Of a stretch of DNA of 64,000 bases, positions 59,866 through 64,000 are shown in pieces; positions within the stretch are counted from its first letter, which is position 1, and every line of letters starts with the position of its first letter. The notes below the pieces were generated by a model. That model was not told where the DNA came from and did not search any database. It saw only the letters and a program-made list of their open reading frames with translations. This DNA is from Candidatus Saccharimonadota bacterium. Lineage in GTDB: Bacteria > Patescibacteriota > Saccharimonadia > Saccharimonadales > Saccharimonadaceae. The stretch covers positions 1 through 64,000 of the forward strand of contig JAFWLS010000016.1 of NCBI GenBank assembly GCA_017514045.1. The letters run 5' to 3'. A program made the translations under genes and the position numbers.

Positions 59866-60177
59866 ATGTACGGTATTCTAAAGATTGTAGCGGAAGAGAG
59901 TAATGAATGTGTTAAGACTGCTATTTTGGGTTCTGGCGGCTGTTATTCTGGTGGTATATGGGGAATACTTGGAATTGCGATCGACGTTTTGACGGTTGGC
60001 ATCGGAGCTGCAGCGGTGATAGGGGTTATTATCTCGGGTATTCAATATATGACAGCTAGTGGCGAACCTGCTGCAATAGCAAAGGCAAAAAATCGTCTGA
60101 TTCAAATAGCGATTGGTGTTTTGGTTTATGGAACCTTCTACGGGTTGATGCGATGGCTAGTCCCTGGTTGGGGATAG
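59866..60177 (+). CDS. VirB2/TrbC-like pilin domain protein
   Basis: A 103-residue protein. There is no cleavable signal; the N-terminus has two Cys (SNECVKT, GGCYSGG). Two helices surround MTASGEPAAIAKAKNRLIQ. It is closest in pattern to the pilin part of the fusion at 2738 (VGIGAAAVIGVIISGI compared with IAIGAAAVIGIIICGI). AAAGGAGG precedes the ATG, ten bases after sigA, so it is probably in the sigA transcript. Confidence 0.8.
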   Translation: MYGILKIVAEESNECVKTAILGSGGCYSGGIWGILGIAIDVLTVGIGAAAVIGVIISGIQYMTASGEPAAIAKAKNRLIQIAIGVLVYGTFYGLMRWLVPGWG

Positions 60178-60198
60178 ATTGAAAGGGGGGATTGATAA

Positions 60199-61116
60199 GT
60201 GAAAAGGTTGATAATTGTATATAGCTCAAGGTCGGGACGGTTTTCTGAGGTTGAAAAAAAGATAATTGCGGAATCACGTAAGCTAAAAGGATGGATGGTA
60301 GCAAGGTATGAGATTAAAGACGCATCTGTCCGAGTGAATATTGCTGAGCTTGCGAAAATAATACGAAAAGGCGATTTGGTCTTATCTGCCGGTGGAGACG
60401 TAATAGCGATGGTAGCGATGAATGCTATTATCAAGTCTGGAGAGATAGCGACGCTTGGTGTTATGCCGTTTGGCGTTTTTTATGATTTTGCGGAGACGTT
60501 AGGACGGCTGAATTTTAAACAAATCATCCGGAAATTCGAGGAGGGGAGATATGTAGATTTTTATCCGCTCAATATCACGGTCGATAAGAAGCATTATGTA
60601 TATTCTGGAATGTATTTTATGGTAGGGATGATGGCTGAGAGCGCAAGAGTATTAGGGGGTCCTAAAGTAAGAAAAAAATTGGAAAAAGCAAAGAACCGGA
60701 TGTCTTTTTCGGCAAGATGGTTGTTTAAGTGGTATTTAAGAAATAAAAAACGAAAAGATTTCTTACCTGAAGGAACAAGAATTAATGATGCGATTGTAGA
60801 GAAAAATAGTACGGATTATGTTGTAGTAAATGGTGCAAGCATGGCTAGTGTTGTACCTGGTGGGGTGTGGTATAGGAGCGGTAGGCAATTTTGGAGTGGA
60901 ACAATGAGAAATCGTAGTTTTTGGCGAATGCTGAAGAAGTTTTTGATCGCGCTGGAGGGGACGCTTCCTGGCAAAGAGAGTATAGAAGATATCGTGTCGT
61001 TTAAAAGACCCTGCTGCATATACGTACGAAGCGATGGTAGGGGTGAGAGGCTCGAAGAGGTTTCTAAAATTAGTATTTCAAAATCTGGAAAAAGTTTGCG
61101 GGTAATAAAAGCATAG
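60199..61116 (+). CDS. Diacylglycerol/lipid kinase-like protein with altered catalytic motifs
   Basis: A 305-residue protein from GTG with AAAGGGGG upstream. The layout follows the DAGK catalytic family: LSAGGDVIAMVAMNAII near residue 60 and LGVMPFGVFYDFAETLG near 95. The usual GGDGT and GTGNDFA motifs are changed to GGDVI and GVFYDFA. The C-terminal beta-domain is present. Either substrate or catalysis differs, or activity is lost. It is followed by a second kinase-like gene. Confidence 0.72.
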   Translation: MKRLIIVYSSRSGRFSEVEKKIIAESRKLKGWMVARYEIKDASVRVNIAELAKIIRKGDLVLSAGGDVIAMVAMNAIIKSGEIATLGVMPFGVFYDFAETLGRLNFKQIIRKFEEGRYVDFYPLNITVDKKHYVYSGMYFMVGMMAESARVLGGPKVRKKLEKAKNRMSFSARWLFKWYLRNKKRKDFLPEGTRINDAIVEKNSTDYVVVNGASMASVVPGGVWYRSGRQFWSGTMRNRSFWRMLKKFLIALEGTLPGKESIEDIVSFKRPCCIYVRSDGRGERLEEVSKISISKSGKSLRVIKA

Positions 61117-61148
61117 AGTATAATATACACAATATAAAGGAGGTCGCC

Positions 61149-61727
61149 ATGGCGAAAGAAGAAAGAGATGTAAAAATTCTTGCAGTTGTAGGAATGAGTG
61201 GTAGTGGCAAAAGTGTCGCTGTGGATCATTTGACTAGTTTAGGTTTCCCGAAAGTTTATTTTGGCGGAATGATTTATCGTGAGATGGAACGGAGGGGAAT
61301 TGAACGAACGCCTGATGGTGAGAGCGAGAAGAAATTCCGCGAGATGATTCGTGAAACAGAAGGGAAAGATTGGGTAGTAAAACAAGTAATAAATGATGTG
61401 CATAAACTTATCGAGGCAGGGCAAAAGCGAATTGTGCTAGACGGTGTTTATTCCTGGACGGAATATGTAACGCTTAAGAAAGAGTTCCCAGGTGAAATGA
61501 TATTCTTAGCGTTGGTGCTTCCGAAGAAGCTTCGTTATAAACGTGTGGCTGAGCGCCCAGAGCGGCCATTTAATCGTGCCGAAATTATGGAACGCGACAG
61601 AAGTGAAATTGAAAATCTTGAGAAAGGCGGACCGATTGCTGCAGCCGATTACTATATTTTGAATGATGGAACAATTGAAGAGACAAACGCAAAGCTCGAT
61701 GCTATTTTACAAGAAGTAGAATTTTAA
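61149..61727 (+). CDS. P-loop nucleotide kinase-like protein (dephospho-CoA kinase / UPF0200-like)
   Basis: A 192-residue protein. Walker A GMSGSGKSVAVDHL is near residue 15. KVYFGGMIYREMERRGIERT and FREMIRETEGKDWVVKQV recall the archaeal UPF0200 group, relatives of dephospho-CoA kinase. RRxAERP-like lid residues and a nucleotide-kinase ending (ADYYILNDGTIEE) follow. AAAGGAGG precedes the ATG. The true substrate is unknown; CoaE activity is only one option. Confidence 0.75.
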   Translation: MAKEERDVKILAVVGMSGSGKSVAVDHLTSLGFPKVYFGGMIYREMERRGIERTPDGESEKKFREMIRETEGKDWVVKQVINDVHKLIEAGQKRIVLDGVYSWTEYVTLKKEFPGEMIFLALVLPKKLRYKRVAERPERPFNRAEIMERDRSEIENLEKGGPIAAADYYILNDGTIEETNAKLDAILQEVEF

Positions 61728-61811
61728 TTATTGAATTCTATATCGTAATTTCTTTTGTTTTTTGATGATTGGAAAATTTAAAAAGAATTGAAGATAAGGT
61801 ATAATAAGATC

Positions 61812-64000
61812 ATGAAAAGATTGGTTGTTATTGATGGGAAGTCGGTGTTTTATCGTGGGTATTATGCGATGGGGGCGTTGTCGAAGAGCGACGGCACGCC
61901 AACGGGAGGAATATATGGATTCGCGGCGATAGCGATGGAGTTGGTGAAGAAGCTACACCCGAATAAGGTGGTTGTGGCTTGGGATAAGGCGGGCGGCACG
62001 GCAATTGCAAAACGTAAGGAGATCTACAGCGAATACAAGGCTGGACGCGTGAAGCCACCGGAAGATTTTTATGCGCAGATTCCGATGCTCCGAGATTTAA
62101 TTAGTGCTTTAGGGTGGGGTTTTGTTGAATTAGATGGGTATGAGGCGGATGACATTATCGGTACGTTTGCTTTTCAGGTACAGCAATCTTCTGAACCGTA
62201 TGAGATGTATATTATTTCTTCAGATCTGGACATGCTACAGGTGGTTGGCAAGAATGTGAAAATGTATCGTCTACTAAAAGGGTTTTCCGAGTTGGAGGAG
62301 CTGGATGTTCCAGCAGTGGAAGCAAAGTATGGTATACGCCAAGAACAGTTCCTGGATCTAAAAGCGCTAAAGGGTGATGCGTCAGATAATATTCCTGGAG
62401 TGCCGGGCATTGGCGAGAAGGGTGCGGTGAAGCTTTTGAATGAATACGGCAGCTTGGATAGTATATATAATAATATAGATAAAATTGCAGGAGCAACGCA
62501 GAAAAAGTTGATTGACGGCAAAGAGTCGGCTTATATGAGCTATCAGCTAGCGAAGATAATGCTGGATGCTCCTGTCAAGATAGAAGATATTCCAGATTTG
62601 GTTATTGATCGAGAAAAGATTATTGATGCGCTGAAAGGACTGGAGTTTAATAGTTTGATTAGGAAATACATTAAAGATCTTGGTGAAGTTGAGAGTAAGG
62701 GCGATATGCCTGAAGATATGAGTATAGCTGGTGATGAAGATTTGCCGAAGGATGTGATTTTTAGCTTTGATGTAAAGGCGTTGATGCATCGAGATGAAAC
62801 GATAGCTAAAAAAATTCTTGATGGCGCAGTTTTTTACGATTTAGGGCAGGGAAGATTTCTACTTAATCCTCTTGAACGAAAGTCAGAAGAACAGACAAAT
62901 TTGTTTGCCGATAATCTAGAAGAAATGCGGGCGGAATATAATCGGCAAAAACAGCTGTTCGACAAGAACCCAAAATTATATAAAGTGCTTACCGAATTAG
63001 ATTTTCCTATGATCCCGGTTCTTTATAAAATCGAGAAACGGGGAATGAAGATTGATAGAGAATACTTTGAAAAAATGCGGGTAGAATACGAGGGATATGT
63101 TGGAAGATTGGCAACAGAAGTCTATATGGCGGCGGGAATGGAATTTAATATTAATTCGCCAGTACAGCTTGGGGAGGTGCTATTCAACAAGTTGGGCCTG
63201 CCGACCAGAGGCATTAAAAAGACACAGCGAGGGTATTCTACGGGAGTTAAGGAGTTGGAGAAGTTAAAGGATCTACATCCGGTGATCCCTAAACTAATGG
63301 TATACCGCGAAGCGTCAAAATTATTATCGACGTATATTTTGCCATTACCGCAACTTGCCGACGAAAATGATCGCGTGCATACAACATTTACTCAGAATGT
63401 GACGGCGACAGGTAGACTGTCGAGCCTAAATCCTAATTTGCAGAATGTGCCAACCAGGACTGAAGAAGGGAAGAAGATTCGAGGCGGATTTGTCGCAGAT
63501 GATGGAAAGATATTGGTTTCTGCAGATTATGCACAATTTGAACTAAGGTTGGCATCGGCTTTGGCTGGAGATCAGGCGCTGATGGACGATTTTAATGCAG
63601 GTGTAGATATTCATACTAAAACAGCTTCTGAAGTATATGGTATTTCTCCAGAGGATGTAACAAAAGACCAGCGTAGACTAGCTAAGGTGGTGAACTTCGG
63701 GATTATTTATGGAATGAGTGCAAAAGGTTTGGCCGATGCGACAGGAATGTCGTTTATAGAGGCACAGGAGTTTGAGAGACGATACTTTGAATTAAGAAAA
63801 CCAATTGCCGATAAGCTGAAGTCATATTTGGAGCAGGCTCGAGATAAGGGGTATGTTGAGACGTTATTTGGCAGGCGAAGACCTACACCGGATGTAAAGA
63901 GCACAAACTTCTTAATACGTACTGGCGCGGAGAGAGCCGCACAGAATATGCCGATTCAAGGCACTGAAGCTGACTTGATGAAGCTGGCGATGATTAGGCT
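61812..64000 (+). CDS. polA: DNA polymerase I (C-terminus outside window)
   Basis: At least 729 codons, open to the window end. The 5'-3' exonuclease domain comes first (VVIDGKSVFYRGYYAMG, GYEADDIIGTFA, KGDASDNIPGVPGIGEKGA). A middle region without the 3'-5' proofreading motifs follows, then the polymerase with LVSADYAQFELRLAS, the O-helix DQRRLAKVVNFGIIYGMS, and EADLMKLAM. It fills gaps and removes RNA primers. TATAAT ends exactly 6 nt before the ATG: leaderless. Confidence 0.97.
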   Translation, partial: MKRLVVIDGKSVFYRGYYAMGALSKSDGTPTGGIYGFAAIAMELVKKLHPNKVVVAWDKAGGTAIAKRKEIYSEYKAGRVKPPEDFYAQIPMLRDLISALGWGFVELDGYEADDIIGTFAFQVQQSSEPYEMYIISSDLDMLQVVGKNVKMYRLLKGFSELEELDVPAVEAKYGIRQEQFLDLKALKGDASDNIPGVPGIGEKGAVKLLNEYGSLDSIYNNIDKIAGATQKKLIDGKESAYMSYQLAKIMLDAPVKIEDIPDLVIDREKIIDALKGLEFNSLIRKYIKDLGEVESKGDMPEDMSIAGDEDLPKDVIFSFDVKALMHRDETIAKKILDGAVFYDLGQGRFLLNPLERKSEEQTNLFADNLEEMRAEYNRQKQLFDKNPKLYKVLTELDFPMIPVLYKIEKRGMKIDREYFEKMRVEYEGYVGRLATEVYMAAGMEFNINSPVQLGEVLFNKLGLPTRGIKKTQRGYSTGVKELEKLKDLHPVIPKLMVYREASKLLSTYILPLPQLADENDRVHTTFTQNVTATGRLSSLNPNLQNVPTRTEEGKKIRGGFVADDGKILVSADYAQFELRLASALAGDQALMDDFNAGVDIHTKTASEVYGISPEDVTKDQRRLAKVVNFGIIYGMSAKGLADATGMSFIEAQEFERRYFELRKPIADKLKSYLEQARDKGYVETLFGRRRPTPDVKSTNFLIRTGAERAAQNMPIQGTEADLMKLAMIR

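Noticed and set aside
59866-60177. Signal-peptide-containing lipoprotein
   Set aside because: The Cys residues lack a lipobox and the two-helix core matches the pilin family of the window.
1-64000. TGA recoding (as in Gracilibacteria or Absconditabacteria)
   Set aside because: TGA ends several genes at sensible places with terminators after them (for example 38295, 51770) and conserved proteins contain no internal TGA.

Overview
The window looks like a chromosome segment of a Candidatus Saccharibacteria (TM7)-type member of the Patescibacteria/CPR. This is an inference from gene content. The genes are compact and informational: origin, replication, tRNA modification, two aminoacyl-tRNA synthetases and chaperones. 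There is no amino-acid, lipid or cofactor biosynthesis. There is a type IV secretion-like locus without a relaxase, many small VirB2-like pilins, a zinc-ligand-less DnaG, and short versions of LexA, TsaB and MurE. TGA acts as a stop, so this is not one of the CPR lineages that recode TGA.

Layout. 1-4190 (minus): a surface protein with lectin repeats, two membrane-anchored unknowns, a pilin/cysteine-peptidase fusion and a LexA-like repressor. 4214-6136: an LCP cell-wall ligase. 6.2-12.3 kb: the replication origin, with jag-yidC-rnpA-rpmH leftward and dnaA-dnaN-recF rightward, and DnaA boxes on both sides of dnaA. 12.3-27.1 kb: the secretion locus. A minus-strand block encodes VirB6-like, PrgI/VirB3-like, a split VirB4, and two cell-wall hydrolase plus membrane-partner pairs. 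It is followed on the plus strand by five pilin genes, each of the last three with its own promoter and terminator, then Hsp20, a ComF-like protein and a sixth pilin. 27-36 kb: tRNA-Ser(GCT), groES-groEL under a CIRCE operator, murE, rny, tsaB-tsaE and tRNA-Gln. 35.7-43 kb: a HEXXH protein, a small operon of unknowns, valS, a transposase fragment and a FemX-like protein. 43-45 kb: two tandem non-coding transcripts with tsaD. 45-51.8 kb: a MacB-like ABC transporter, tRNA-Ser(GGA) and many small membrane or orphan proteins. 51.8-64 kb: pyrG, orn, argS, mscL, dnaG-sigA, another pilin, two kinase-like genes and polA, which runs off the end.

The most unusual signals are these. (1) A roughly 154-bp non-coding element follows all three tRNA genes in the window. 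It begins inside the T-arm, carries a terminator, a second hairpin and a conserved core, and ends with a second copy of the tRNA 3' end. (2) Two tandem structured RNAs, about 195 and 580 nt, have near-consensus promoters and matching terminators. (3) Many genes have a -10 box exactly 6-7 nt before the ATG and no Shine-Dalgarno, which implies leaderless transcription. (4) The secretion locus has an expanded pilin set, including a pilin fused to a peptidase, and duplicated hydrolase/partner modules.

How the genes may work together: VirB6, PrgI, VirB4 and the pilins would build an envelope-spanning machine. The NlpC/P60-like and lysozyme-like enzymes would open peptidoglycan for it. The LCP, FemX, MurE and lectin proteins maintain and decorate the surface. 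This fits a host-attached epibiont, but no host interaction is shown by the sequence.
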